NCBI GenBank assembly: GCA_949927585.1
Contig: CATLFA010000013.1
Coordinates: 1 to 44,680 of the forward strand
DNA length: 44,680 nucleotides
Direction: 5' to 3'
Origin: an uncultured Clostridiaceae bacterium
GTDB taxonomy: Bacteria > Bacillota > Clostridia > TANB77 > CAG-508
Both the position numbers and the translations under genes were made by a program. Numbering within the stretch: position 1 is the stretch's first letter; each line of letters begins with the position of its first letter. This document shows positions 33,746 through 42,961 of this stretch, one piece after another. The notes under the pieces were generated by a model that was given only the letters and a program-made list of their open reading frames with translations, ran no database searches and had not been told where the DNA came from.

Positions 33746-33907
33746 ATGGAAGATAAAACTTTAGTATGTAAGGATTGTGGCGCTGAATTTGTTTTTACTG
33801 CTGGTGAACAACAATTTTATAGTGAAAAAGGGTTCACAAATGAACCACAAAGATGCACAGATTGCAGAAGAGCTAGAAAAGCTCAAAGAAACAATTTTAA
33901 TAACTAA
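33746..33907 (+). CDS. Small zinc-ribbon protein
   Basis: 53 residues from the ATG at 33746, preceded by AAGGAGGT. It reads EDKTLVCKDCGAEFVFTAGE followed by PQRCTDCRRARKAQ: two CxxC knuckles about 28 residues apart, the pattern of the 'probable zinc-ribbon' family (zf-trcl). Such proteins are common and abundant in Clostridia, but the function is not known; RNA or ribosome binding is a guess. It is convergent with spoIIID with a shared terminator. Confidence 0.85.
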   Translation: MEDKTLVCKDCGAEFVFTAGEQQFYSEKGFTNEPQRCTDCRRARKAQRNNFNN

Positions 33908-33915
33908 TTATAAAA

Positions 33916-33946
33916 TAAAAGATGCAAATAGAATTTGCATCTTTTA
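33916..33946. terminator. Bidirectional terminator between the zinc-ribbon gene and spoIIID
   Basis: AAAAGATGCAAAT and ATTTGCATCTTTT around a short loop, with A/T tracts on both sides, between stops at 33907 and 33948. Confidence 0.8.
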
Positions 33947-33947
33947 T

Positions 33948-34217
33948 TTAGCCTACTTTGTCTTCTTTCATATTGCTATATTTCATTTTTGTTGCCATTC
34001 CTCCTCTTATGTGTCTTTCTGCTTTATTTTCATCTAATATTTCTCTTACTTCCAATGCTAATGCAGGGTTTATCTTTAAAATTCGTTCACTTAAATCTTT
34101 GTGTACTGTTGATTTACTCACACCAAATTTTTTCGCAGCTCCTCTTACCGTATCTTTTGAATCTATAATATACTGTGCAAGCTCTATCGCACGTTCTTCT
34201 ATTGAGTAACCTTTCAT
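33948..34217 (-). CDS. spoIIID: Sporulation transcription factor SpoIIID
   Basis: 89 residues from the ATG at 34217 (GGAGG 11 bases upstream); the longer frame to 34265 would add 16 residues not found in the family. The HTH is nearly invariant: VRGAAKKFGVSKSTVHKDLS (about 25-44), followed by INPALALEVREIL and RHIRGGMATKMKY. In the mother cell it switches sigma-E dependent genes on or off. Located upstream of the HlyD-like gene. Confidence 0.97.
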   Translation of the reverse strand: MKGYSIEERAIELAQYIIDSKDTVRGAAKKFGVSKSTVHKDLSERILKINPALALEVREILDENKAERHIRGGMATKMKYSNMKEDKVG

Positions 34218-34289
34218 TTTTACGAAAACCTCCATAAGAATACTTTTGTTTAATTGTATTCTCATGGAGGCTATATTAGAACACTTACC

Positions 34290-35516
34290 TTAAATTTCTA
34301 ACTCATCATATAATGAAATTGTTTTCCTGTAATTTAGCTCTTCTTTTGATATTCCTTTATCTATAAGTTCTTGTCTTGTATAATTTTCTATAATTGAATA
34401 ATTATCATTTTGTTTTAATACTTTTACATATATGTTATCTGTGTATCCTACTCTTTTCCTTACAATATATGCCATATCTTCTTCATATCTTATAGCTGAA
34501 TTTGGAACTTTTAGTCCGCTTTCACTCCACCATATTATATCAAAAGATATTTTTCTATAATTTATTAAATCTTCTACACATTTATCTATTTTTAATACTA
34601 CTATGCTTTCTCCTTCATCTTCTGCTACTATGTATTCTACTTTTGCTGTTAATTCAGTAGCATTAGATAACCTCAATTTCAAATTGCTTCCAACTTTTAT
34701 ATTTGCGGCTTCTAAATTTTCATTTTTTAGTATACATGCTATTTCACAATAAAAGTTATCTATTATTTTTCCACTTTCTTCATTTGTTGCTACTATTTCT
34801 CCTGTTTTTAGTTTTAGGTCTTTAAGCATTGATTTACTAAGTGAAGCTAAATTCGTAGGTGTGAGTACTTGTTCTAAACCATCTACCCTATATGATACTA
34901 CTCCAGATCTTGGAGCTGTTATATATTCTGAACCACTATTTAATTGATTTTCATAATTACTTCTTTCTTCTATTAATTGTTTTAAATATGATCCTGATGG
35001 ACTTTTTTCTCCTGCTATTTTTGCTTTTTTAGTTATAAGGTTATTTAACTCAGTTTTATATTCTCTTATTTGTTGAAGGTCATTTATTTCACTTATTTCA
35101 TATATTTTCTTATGTATTTGATTTTCTAGTGTTTTTATATCTCCATTATATATATTATTTTCTTTCTCCATTGCTTCACGTATTTTAACGTCTAAATTAC
35201 CTATTTTTTGTAATAGTCCTTCTTCTCCACTAGTATAATATCTAAATATTGCTTCTCCATTAGATACTTTTTCCCCTTCTGATTTTATTTGTGATATACC
35301 ATTTTTATAATTTTCACCTTTTACTACTATTTCATCTCTAATGATATATCCTTGTACTGACTCTTCAAATGATATTTTACCATTTTCGACTAAGAATGTG
35401 TCTGTTGGCTTTAATATTAAATTAATAATTGCATAAACAATATATATAAGTAATAATAGCGCAAGTATTACTAATACTATATACTTTACATTATTTTTAT
35501 TTTTACTTTTTTTCAC
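34290..35516 (-). CDS. HlyD-like membrane fusion/adaptor protein
   Basis: 408 residues: a basic N-terminus, one membrane helix (about 10-31), a long extracellular coiled coil (GNLDVKIREAMEKENNIYNG to about 185) split from a barrel-sandwich (ITAPRSGVVSYRVDGLEQVL near 205) and beta-barrel region. This fits HlyD-family adaptors, used by Gram-positives with ABC exporters. No transporter gene adjoins it; the location beside spoIIID and miaA suggests a conserved but uncharacterised envelope or sporulation role. Start is a GTG with AAGGA upstream. Confidence 0.8.
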   Translation of the reverse strand: MKKSKNKNNVKYIVLVILALLLLIYIVYAIINLILKPTDTFLVENGKISFEESVQGYIIRDEIVVKGENYKNGISQIKSEGEKVSNGEAIFRYYTSGEEGLLQKIGNLDVKIREAMEKENNIYNGDIKTLENQIHKKIYEISEINDLQQIREYKTELNNLITKKAKIAGEKSPSGSYLKQLIEERSNYENQLNSGSEYITAPRSGVVSYRVDGLEQVLTPTNLASLSKSMLKDLKLKTGEIVATNEESGKIIDNFYCEIACILKNENLEAANIKVGSNLKLRLSNATELTAKVEYIVAEDEGESIVVLKIDKCVEDLINYRKISFDIIWWSESGLKVPNSAIRYEEDMAYIVRKRVGYTDNIYVKVLKQNDNYSIIENYTRQELIDKGISKEELNYRKTISLYDELEI

Positions 35517-35535
35517 TTTTTTATCATTCCTTCAT

Positions 35536-36456
35536 TTAATTATTATATTTATTAATGATAATATCAATATTTTTGTCTGTACTTTCTAATCCATTAAGCC
35601 ATGTTAAATTTTCATATTTTCTAAACCAGGTAAGTTGTCTTTTTGCATATCTTCTTGACTCTGTTTTAATTTTTTCTATCATTTCTTCATATGTAACTTG
35701 TCCTTCTAAATACTCTACCACTTCTTTATAACCTAGCCCTTGCATTGCTGTTGGAAATTTATTATATTTTTCACATATATTTTTAACTTCTTGTACTAAA
35801 CCTTTTTCTAGCATTATATCTACTCTTTTATTTATTCTATCATAAAGAATACTTCTATCCATATCTATTGCAAAAAGTTTATAATCATATTCTGGTTCTT
35901 TTCTTGATTCTTTGTCTAACTGTGTTTTTGTCTTTCCTGTTTCATGATACAATTCTAATACTCTTAAAATTCTCTTTTTATCATTTGCACTTATCTTTTC
36001 CATTGCAGTTTTATCTATTTCTTGTGCTTTATTATATAAGTATTCTAGACCTTTTTCTTCTGAAATTTTTTCTAGTTCTTTTCTGTATTCTAAATCTGTT
36101 TCTATACTAAAAAATTCTATTTCATATATAAGTGTTTCTATGTATAAGCCTGTACCTCCAACTACTATTGGAATTTTGCCTTTTTCTAAAATTTCCTTTA
36201 TCTTCTTTTTAACTTGTGTTTTATAGTCTGCAACACTATATCTTTCTTCTGGACTTATAAAGTCTATCATATAATGCTTAATTCCTTGCATTTCTTCTTT
36301 TTCTGGTTTTGCAGTTCCTATGTTCATATCTTTATATATTTGCATTGAATCTGCTGATATTATTTCTCCATTTATTTTTTTTGCAAGTTCAATTGATAGA
36401 CTTGTTTTTCCTGAAGCTGTAGGGCCTCCTATTACAATTACTTTTTGTTTTTGCAT
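35536..36456 (-). CDS. miaA: tRNA dimethylallyltransferase
   Basis: 306-residue MiaA, adding an isopentenyl group to A37 of tRNAs reading UNN codons. P-loop GPTASGKTS (11-19), ISADSMQIYKDMNIGTAKP (33-51), VVGGTGLYIETLIY near 100, and MQGLGYKEVVEYL plus RRYAKRQLTWFRK near 250-280. Downstream of mutL, a classical neighbour, with a small membrane-protein gene between. AGGTG precedes the ATG. Confidence 0.97.
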   Translation of the reverse strand: MQKQKVIVIGGPTASGKTSLSIELAKKINGEIISADSMQIYKDMNIGTAKPEKEEMQGIKHYMIDFISPEERYSVADYKTQVKKKIKEILEKGKIPIVVGGTGLYIETLIYEIEFFSIETDLEYRKELEKISEEKGLEYLYNKAQEIDKTAMEKISANDKKRILRVLELYHETGKTKTQLDKESRKEPEYDYKLFAIDMDRSILYDRINKRVDIMLEKGLVQEVKNICEKYNKFPTAMQGLGYKEVVEYLEGQVTYEEMIEKIKTESRRYAKRQLTWFRKYENLTWLNGLESTDKNIDIIINKYNN

Positions 36457-36503
36457 AATCTACACCTTTCAAGTTATTGTAAACCACTTTGTGATTTGCT
36501 GTA

Positions 36504-37082
36504 TTAATTACTTTTTCCTTCTTGATTTAATATTTCTGAGTTTATTTTATCATTAATTATCTTTATACTATTATTATATTCTTCTCTTTTTTGTATTTCT
36601 TCATTTGTTAATGTATTTTCCATTGGCTTGCTTGGTTTTTCATTTTCTGATTCACCATCTAATGTCATTGTTGGTTTCATTGATTCAATATTTTTCTTTA
36701 TTTGTTTAAAATATATTGTTTGAACTGCTAATATAATAACACCTATTATTGAAACTATTATTATTCTTTTTATTAAATCTGCTTTATCTATCTCATTTTG
36801 TCTTAGTTTATAATATTTTCTTGCTACAAATGGAACTAATATTATTACATTTACTGGAACAAATATGTATATTATAAAGCTTTTAAGTGCTTCGTTTACA
36901 GTTTCTTCTATTCCAAAGCCACTTATCCAATAGCTAATTGAAACTGCAACATACATTATTGCAAAACTGATTCCTATAAATATAATTTTTTCCATTTTAG
37001 GTAATCTTTTTATAAATTGATATATTAGTGTTATTGCTACTACATTTACAAATAATATTGCAAGCATTATAAATATATTCAT
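36504..37082 (-). CDS. Unknown membrane protein between mutL and miaA
   Basis: 192 residues with four predicted membrane helices (about 3-22, 32-53, 66-88 and 106-124), then a hydrophilic tail of about 65 residues rich in Glu, Asn and Lys (SENEKPSKPMENTLTNEEIQ). I do not recognise the family. It is sandwiched in the mutL-miaA unit with 21 bp to mutL and 47 bp to miaA, and has its own GGAG site, so it is cotranscribed with DNA and tRNA maintenance genes without an evident link to them. Confidence 0.75.
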   Translation of the reverse strand: MNIFIMLAILFVNVVAITLIYQFIKRLPKMEKIIFIGISFAIMYVAVSISYWISGFGIEETVNEALKSFIIYIFVPVNVIILVPFVARKYYKLRQNEIDKADLIKRIIIVSIIGVIILAVQTIYFKQIKKNIESMKPTMTLDGESENEKPSKPMENTLTNEEIQKREEYNNSIKIINDKINSEILNQEGKSN

Positions 37083-37103
37083 ATTTTTTCTCCTTCTAAT
37101 ATC

Positions 37104-39296
37104 TTATCTTCTTGAAAATTTCTTTTCTATGTCTGTTTTACTCATTCTTATTGCAGTTGGCCTTCCATGTGGACATGTAAATGGATTTGGAAGTTTTAAT
37201 AGTTTTTCCATTAGACTATCTACTTCTTCTTTGCTTAATGCCATATTAGCTTTTACTGCTGCCTTACATGCTACTGTTGCTATAAATTTTTCTTCTATTT
37301 CTTGTTTTGCTGTTCTTGCTACTGTGTTTATTTCATCTAAAGTTTCTAAGAATAATTCTTTGGTGTCTAGGTCTATACATACATTTGGAACACCAGTTAA
37401 TTTCATTGTATTTTCTCCAAATTCTTCTAAGGTAAATCCTGCCTTCCTAAACATTTCTATATTTTCATTTGCTATGTCCATTTCTTTATGTGTTAATGTT
37501 ATTACATCTGGAAGTAACATTAGTTGTGAATCTTTTTGGTCTTCATTATAATAATTTTCTTTTATTCTTTCATACATTATTCTTTCATGTGCAGCATGTT
37601 GGTCTATTATATATATTTCTTTATCTAATTCTACTATTATATATGTTGAAAAAGCAATTCCTATAAATTTATATTTTGGTATATATTTTTCATTTTGTTT
37701 ATCTTCAAATATTGATATTGCTTCTCCTGTTGTAATTTTGGCTTCTTCTAAAGTATCTATTTTTTCTTCTTGTTTTACTTCTTCTTTTACTGGCATTGAA
37801 CCAAATACAGATGTATACATTTCATCAAAGTTTCCACTTGGCTCCATTTTTATATTTTCTAATTGTTTTGCTTTTTCTAGCACTTCTTGCATGTTTATTA
37901 CTTGTGTTTTTTCTAAATCTTGTTCTTCTGCATTAGCTTCTATTTCAGAAATTGTTTTTATAACTTGTGTTTCATCCATATTTGTTTTCTCTACTTTGGA
38001 TAAATCCTCTATTATATTTTCTTTATACTCTGCCTCTTCTTCCTTTAATTCTCCACCTTTTTTATATGTTTCGATACTTTTTTGCATTTCTGCCATTTTA
38101 TTCATTAGGCTTTCATAACCACTATTTACATTTACTGTATTTGTTTTACTTGTATTATTCTGCCTTTTTTCATATAAATCTGCAATTACATTATTATTTG
38201 CTTTTTCTACTTCTTGTCCTCTTTTGAATAATCCTCCATTATTATCTTCTTTTTCTATTGTTTTTGTTTCTTCTTTATTATATTCTCTTTCCGGATTTGA
38301 TACTAAGTCTCCTTTTAGTAAACTGTCTTTTATGGCATGATATACTGCTTTGAATACTTTACTTTCTTCTTCAAACCTTACTTCTAGTTTTGCTGGATGT
38401 ACATTAACATCAACTTTTTGTGGATTCATTTCTAAATTTAAAATTAAAAATCCAAATTTTCCTATTGTTATCATTCCTTTAAAAGCTTGTTCTGCACTAC
38501 TTGTTAGTACTTTATCTTTTATATATCTTTTATTTACGAAGAATAATTGGTTTGACCTATTTGAACGTGAAATAGATGGTTTTCCTATTACACCACTTAC
38601 TTTAATTCCCTCGTATTCATAGTTTACATCTAATATGTTTTCTGCTATTTCTTTTCCATATATACTGTATACTACTGATTTTAATTCTCCATTTCCAGTA
38701 GTTTGTATAATTGTTTTTCCTGAACTTATTAATTTTATTGCTATATTAGGGTTTACTAATGCTATTCTGGTCATAACATCTTCTATATAACCACCTTCTG
38801 TAAAATCTTTTTTTAAGAATTTATATCTAACAGGTGTGTTATAAAATAAGTTTTGTACTGTTATTGTAGTTCCTTTTGGACATCCTACTTCATTAGTAGA
38901 AATAATATTTCCTCCTTCTACTATAACTTCATAACCTATTTCATTTTCTTCAGTTTTAGATTTCATTTCTACTTTTGCAATTGATGCAATACTTGCTAAT
39001 GCCTCACCTCTAAAACCCATAGATTTAACTGTTTCTAAATCATCTGCTGACCTTATTTTACTTGTTGCATGACGTTCAAATGCCATTTCCATATCATCTG
39101 GCATTATTCCCTTTCCATTATCAGTTATACGTATATATGAAATTCCTCCATTTTTTATTTCTACATTTATACTTGTTGCTCCTGCATCTATTGAGTTTTC
39201 TACTAATTCTTTTACAACTGATGCTGGTCTTTCTACTACTTCTCCTGCTGCTATTTTATTTATTGTTAAATCATCTAATAATACAATATTTCCCAC
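37104..39296 (-). CDS. mutL: DNA mismatch repair protein MutL
   Basis: 730 residues. GHKL ATPase motifs: ELVENSIDAGAT (about 30-41), ITDNGKGI (57-64) and GFRGEALASIA (94-104). The linker (340-540) is charged and variable. The C-terminal endonuclease has DQHAAHERIMYERI (metal site), ACKAAVKANMALS and CPHGRPTAIRM, so this is a nicking MutL as expected in a bacterium without MutH. The start is GTG with GGAGG 8 bases upstream. mutS is not in the window. Confidence 0.97.
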   Translation of the reverse strand: MGNIVLLDDLTINKIAAGEVVERPASVVKELVENSIDAGATSINVEIKNGGISYIRITDNGKGIMPDDMEMAFERHATSKIRSADDLETVKSMGFRGEALASIASIAKVEMKSKTEENEIGYEVIVEGGNIISTNEVGCPKGTTITVQNLFYNTPVRYKFLKKDFTEGGYIEDVMTRIALVNPNIAIKLISSGKTIIQTTGNGELKSVVYSIYGKEIAENILDVNYEYEGIKVSGVIGKPSISRSNRSNQLFFVNKRYIKDKVLTSSAEQAFKGMITIGKFGFLILNLEMNPQKVDVNVHPAKLEVRFEEESKVFKAVYHAIKDSLLKGDLVSNPEREYNKEETKTIEKEDNNGGLFKRGQEVEKANNNVIADLYEKRQNNTSKTNTVNVNSGYESLMNKMAEMQKSIETYKKGGELKEEEAEYKENIIEDLSKVEKTNMDETQVIKTISEIEANAEEQDLEKTQVINMQEVLEKAKQLENIKMEPSGNFDEMYTSVFGSMPVKEEVKQEEKIDTLEEAKITTGEAISIFEDKQNEKYIPKYKFIGIAFSTYIIVELDKEIYIIDQHAAHERIMYERIKENYYNEDQKDSQLMLLPDVITLTHKEMDIANENIEMFRKAGFTLEEFGENTMKLTGVPNVCIDLDTKELFLETLDEINTVARTAKQEIEEKFIATVACKAAVKANMALSKEEVDSLMEKLLKLPNPFTCPHGRPTAIRMSKTDIEKKFSRR

Positions 39297-39531
39297 GTCT
39301 TTTTCCTCCGTTTTATTACTTTTACCTTGTGCACAAATTATATCACTAAAATGTTTGATTTGTACATATTTTTTTCAAAATTTATTTTTCAAGTATTGTA
39401 TATTATTTTTTTACTATAGAGTAGTGAAAAACATTAAATACTAAATTCTATTTTGTAACACTTTTTTAAATTTCGAATAGTATATACCATACGAAAGAAC
39501 AATACAAAATCAATATAGGAGGTACTTAAAA

Positions 39532-39648
39532 ATGGGAAATTGTTGCTTAGGTAATAGTGAAATTCTTTGGTTTATTATCCTATTCTTACTACTTTTCTGT
39601 GGTTGCGGCAATAACTGCGGATGTGGATGTAACAACTGTGGTTGTTAG
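39532..39648 (+). CDS. Tiny Cys/Gly-rich membrane peptide 1
   Basis: 38 residues starting MGNCCLGNSEILWFIILFLL and ending in a cysteine tail of the form CGCGNNCGCGCNNCGC. One membrane helix spans about 10-22. AGGAGGT lies 8 bases before the ATG. It resembles the very small Cys- or Gly-rich hydrophobic proteins found in spore coats and membranes of Firmicutes, but I cannot name a family. Paired with the gene at 39726. Confidence 0.65.
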   Translation: MGNCCLGNSEILWFIILFLLLFCGCGNNCGCGCNNCGC

Positions 39649-39725
39649 TTTTCCTTAAATGAAGTTTTATACTTCTTAAAACATAATTTAAGTTTTGAAA
39701 AGTACTTTGAAAGGAGGGAAAAGTT

Positions 39726-39848
39726 ATGCCAGAAAATAGAGGTTGTGGATGCGGATTCGGTGGATGTGATTGCATCTGGATTATAGTTATATTTATATTA
39801 ATATTCTGTTGTTGTGGAAACAATAACAATGGTTGTGGATGTTGCTAA
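39726..39848 (+). CDS. Tiny Cys/Gly-rich membrane peptide 2
   Basis: 40 residues: N-terminal RGCGCGFGGCDC, a membrane helix (IWIIVIFILIF, about 17-27), then CCCGNNNNGCGCC. AGGAGGG lies 8 bases before the ATG. It has the same composition as its neighbour (Cys clusters in CGC form plus one helix), with an extra Cys cluster in front, so the two look like diverged duplicates. Metal binding or disulfide cross-linking in the spore envelope is a guess. Confidence 0.65.
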   Translation: MPENRGCGCGFGGCDCIWIIVIFILIFCCCGNNNNGCGCC

Positions 39849-39869
39849 TTTTTAAAGCATACACATAAT

Positions 39870-39906
39870 AATGTCGCAATTAGGGACTGTCCCTAATTGC
39901 GACATT
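39870..39906. terminator. 37-bp perfect palindrome
   Basis: AATGTCGCAATTAGGGAC-T-GTCCCTAATTGCGACATT: 18+1+18. It lies between the convergent Cys-rich gene (stop 39848) and the flavoprotein gene (stop 39906-39908). The TTAGGGAC core also occurs at 9915 and resembles ends of the MITE-like repeats, so it may be of repeat origin and serve as terminator. Confidence 0.6.
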
Positions 39907-41205
39907 TAATTTATTCCTGCTGTATATCCAGTTGAGTATGCTATTTGTAGGTTAAATCCTCCTGTATATGCATCTACATCTATTAACTCTCCTGCAAAGT
40001 ATAGCCCTTGTACTATTTTTGACTCCATTGTTTTTGGGTTTATCTCTTTTATCTTTATTCCTCCTGCTGTTACTATTGCTTCTTCTATTCCTCTAAAACC
40101 TGATAGTGTTATAGTAAAATTCTTTAATATTTTTACTAATTCTAATCTTTCTTCTTTTGTTATACTGTTTACTTTTTTGTTTTCATTTATACCTAGTAAA
40201 TTAATTACTGGCATAATTAACTTTTGTGGTAGTAATTCATTTAGGATATTTTTTATTTCTTTATTTTTATTTGCTTCAAAATCTCTTAAAATTCTAGCAT
40301 TTAATTTTTCTTGTGATAATGCTGGTTTTAAATCTATTTTTAATAGTATTCTACCATCTATTAACAATTCTTCTATATTTTTGTAGCGTAACAAATGGCT
40401 ACTTGCACTTAATATTATTGGCCCTGATACTCCAAAATGTGTAAATAACATTTCTCCAAAATCTTCATATATTTTTTTATTTTTACTATCATCTATAATT
40501 TCTATTGCTACATTTCTTAAACTTAAACCTTGCATACTTTTACATAAGTTTAATGATGTTTCATATTCAGATTTAGAAATAGTTTGTCTTTCTATTTTTT
40601 TATTGTTTGACACAGTAATTGGAACTAAAGAAGGTTTTATTTCAGTAATTGTATGGCCTAATTCTTTTGCCATTTTATATCCATCTCCTGTTGACCCAGT
40701 TAATGGATAGCTCTTTCCTCCTGTTGCTATTATAACTTTTTGTGCTTCTATTTTTTCTTTATTCTCTAATTCTACCCCTATTACTTTTACATCTTCTACA
40801 ATTACTCTATTTACTTTTGCATTTAGTATTATTTTTATATTATTTTTTTTAAGTTCTTTTTCAAATGCATTTCTTACATCAATAGATTTATCACTTATTG
40901 GAAATATTCTATTTCCTCTTTCTTCTTTTACTTTTACTCCATTTTCTTGTAGCATTTTAATTATATCTTTATTTGTAAAATTTTCAAAACTACTATATAA
41001 AAATCTACCATTTCCAGGAATATTTTTTATAAACTCGTCCATTTCTAAAGAACTTGTTATATTGCATCTTCCTTTACCTGTTATTAATAGTTTTTTTCCT
41101 AACATATTATTTTTTTCTAATAATGTGACTTCATTTCCACTCTTGGCTGCCGATATAGCAGCCATCATTCCCGCTGGTCCTCCGACCTATCACAACAACT
41201 TTCAT
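39906..41205 (-). CDS. HI0933/BaiN-type flavoprotein, frameshifted at the N-terminus
   Basis: About 432 residues when the frame is corrected. FAD-family landmarks: LLEKNNMLGKKLLITGKGRC near 30, VIIATGGKSYPLTGSTGDGY near 155, and VTAGGIKIKEINPKTMESKI, then GLYFAGELIDVDAYTGGFNL near the end. Annotated elsewhere as aminoacetone oxidase-like or BaiN-like NAD(P)/FAD oxidoreductase; substrate unknown. The open frame starts only at 41168 and lacks the dinucleotide motif. The ATG at 41205 has GGAG upstream and reads MKVVVIG, then goes out of frame; removing one C in GGTCGGAGGACC (41176-41187) gives IGGGPAGMMAA. Confidence 0.85.
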
Positions 41206-41356
41206 ATTTCTCCTTCTTATATTAAATTTCTTAATTATTATATCTTATCATTGTTTTCAATTGCAATTTTATCATATACTGGCAAAAAAATAAAGTATAG
41301 ATCAAATAAATGTTTATATTTATTTTTACCAATTCACCTTATAATATATAAAAGTT

Positions 41357-41384
41357 AAGAGACCATCTATTATGATAGTCTCTT
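41357..41384. terminator. Terminator after the gamma-lyase gene
   Basis: AAGAGACCATC-loop-GATAGTCTCTT with one mismatch, T-tract on the plus side and A/T-rich on the minus side; 14 bases beyond the stop at 41399. Confidence 0.7.
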
Positions 41385-41398
41385 TTTAGGTAATTATT

Positions 41399-42649
41399 TT
41401 ATTGTTCTTCTAACATTTGTATAGCTTTCAGTATTCCTAACTTTCCATACTGGTATGTTAGCCCTCCTTGCATAAATGCTACATATGGTGAGCGGATTGG
41501 GCCATCGCATGAAAGTTCTATTGATGAACCTTGTGTGAAGGCTCCTGCTGCCATTATTACTTTGTCGGTGTATCCTGGCATGTCCCATGGTTCTGGTACT
41601 GAACTTGATTCTATTGGTGAACCCATTTGTATTCCTTGGCAGTATTTTATTAGTTTTTTAGGTAGCCCAAATTCTATTGTTTGTACTATGTCAGCTCTTT
41701 TGGCATCATATTTTGGCTCTGTTTTATAGCCTAATGTATCTAGCATTTTACTTGCAAGTACTGCTGTTTTTAAGCTTGATGCTACTACACTTGGTGCTAA
41801 GAATAAGCCTTGCAAAATTGATTTATTTATTCCTAGTGTCGGTCCTACTTCTTTTCCTTCTCCTGGTGCTGTTAGCCTTTCTCCTGCAAGATTAATTAAG
41901 TCTTTTCTTCCTACTATATATGCTCCATTTGGTGCTATTCCTCCACCTAAGTTTTTAATTAGTGAGCCTACTGCTATATCTGCTCCTACTTCTATTGGTT
42001 CTACTTTGCCTACAAATTCACAATAACAGTTATCTACCATTATTATTACTTCTTTGTCAACTTCTCTTATTATCTTTATTACTTTTTCTAATTGTTCTAT
42101 GGTTATACTTTTTCTTGTGCTATATCCTTTTGAACGTTGTATTTCTATTAATTTTACTTTGCTTTCTTTTAATCTTTTTTGTATTTTTTCGTAATCAAAG
42201 TCATTATTTACTAAATCTATTTGGTCATAATTTATATTATAAGATTTTAGTGAGCTTGGGTTTTCTTTTATTCCTATTACTTCATGCAATGTATCATATG
42301 GTAAGCCAGTTATACTAAGCATTGTATCTCCTGGCCTTAAAAATGCGAATAGTGCTACTGTTAGTGCATGTGTTCCTGAAATAAATTGACTTCTTACTAA
42401 GCTATCTTCTGCTTTGAAAATTTGGCTATATACTTTTTCTATTGCTTCTCTTCCTATATCTGAATATCCATAACCTGTTGTGCTATTAAAATGAATATCT
42501 GATATATTATTATTTTGAAATGCTTTTAATACTTTTAGGGAATTATATTCACAAGTATTATCTATTTGTTTAAATACATTTTCCACATCTTGTTCTGATT
42601 TTGTGCATAATTTTTCTATTTTCTCACTTATTCCAAATTGTTCGTACAT
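41399..42649 (-). CDS. Methionine gamma-lyase family PLP enzyme (YnbB type)
   Basis: 416 residues of the 'aluminium resistance'/Cys-Met metabolism PLP family. Motifs: FNSTTGYGYSDIGREAIEKV near 55, RSQFISGTHALTVALFAFLR near 83, MVDNCYCEFVG (PLP Asp) near 200, and SLIKNLGGGIAPNGAYIVG with the likely Schiff-base Lys near 233. The exact reaction of this subfamily is poorly known; C-S lyase activity is expected. AGAGG precedes the ATG. In Firmicutes it is often near miaA, as here at a distance. Confidence 0.88.
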   Translation of the reverse strand: MYEQFGISEKIEKLCTKSEQDVENVFKQIDNTCEYNSLKVLKAFQNNNISDIHFNSTTGYGYSDIGREAIEKVYSQIFKAEDSLVRSQFISGTHALTVALFAFLRPGDTMLSITGLPYDTLHEVIGIKENPSSLKSYNINYDQIDLVNNDFDYEKIQKRLKESKVKLIEIQRSKGYSTRKSITIEQLEKVIKIIREVDKEVIIMVDNCYCEFVGKVEPIEVGADIAVGSLIKNLGGGIAPNGAYIVGRKDLINLAGERLTAPGEGKEVGPTLGINKSILQGLFLAPSVVASSLKTAVLASKMLDTLGYKTEPKYDAKRADIVQTIEFGLPKKLIKYCQGIQMGSPIESSSVPEPWDMPGYTDKVIMAAGAFTQGSSIELSCDGPIRSPYVAFMQGGLTYQYGKLGILKAIQMLEEQ

Positions 42650-42961
42650 TTTTTATTCCTCTTTTCTTAAACTTAACTATTAATATTATAGCATTACAAT
42701 ATAACATTTTCAATAGAAAATATTAATAAATGGCTTTATCACACGGGTTGCCGTTGCCCTCTAGCATTATAAATTTCTTCAAATTATAAAATTTCAAAAA
42801 TTTTATATTGTTTGCTTGTTTTTTCTGATTTTATATAGTAGACTATTATTATATAGAATAAGAATAAGCAATGTGTGCGTGTTACCACCTTTTACATATC
42901 TACATTTTTACTGTGTGGTTTATATATATAGGTGGTTCTTATAGTAGGAGTGAGGTATGTT
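42650..42961. other. Intergenic region without a recognised gene
   Basis: 312 bp between the gamma-lyase start and the small gene at 42962. ACCACCT (about 42891) and AGGTGGT (about 42930) form a distant inverted pair, and TAGTAGACTATTATTATATAG is AT-rich promoter-like sequence, but I see no convincing promoter, RNA or ORF. Confidence 0.4.

Noticed and set aside
39357..39531. Sporulation sigma-factor promoter before the Cys-rich peptide genes
   Set aside because: CATACGAAAG and GTATATA are suggestive, but spacing and match to sigma-E or sigma-K consensus are too poor to call.
41394..41588. 64-codon minus ORF overlapping the gamma-lyase 3' end, with an Arg/His-rich product
   Set aside because: Alternative frame of a well supported gene; no ribosome site or family.
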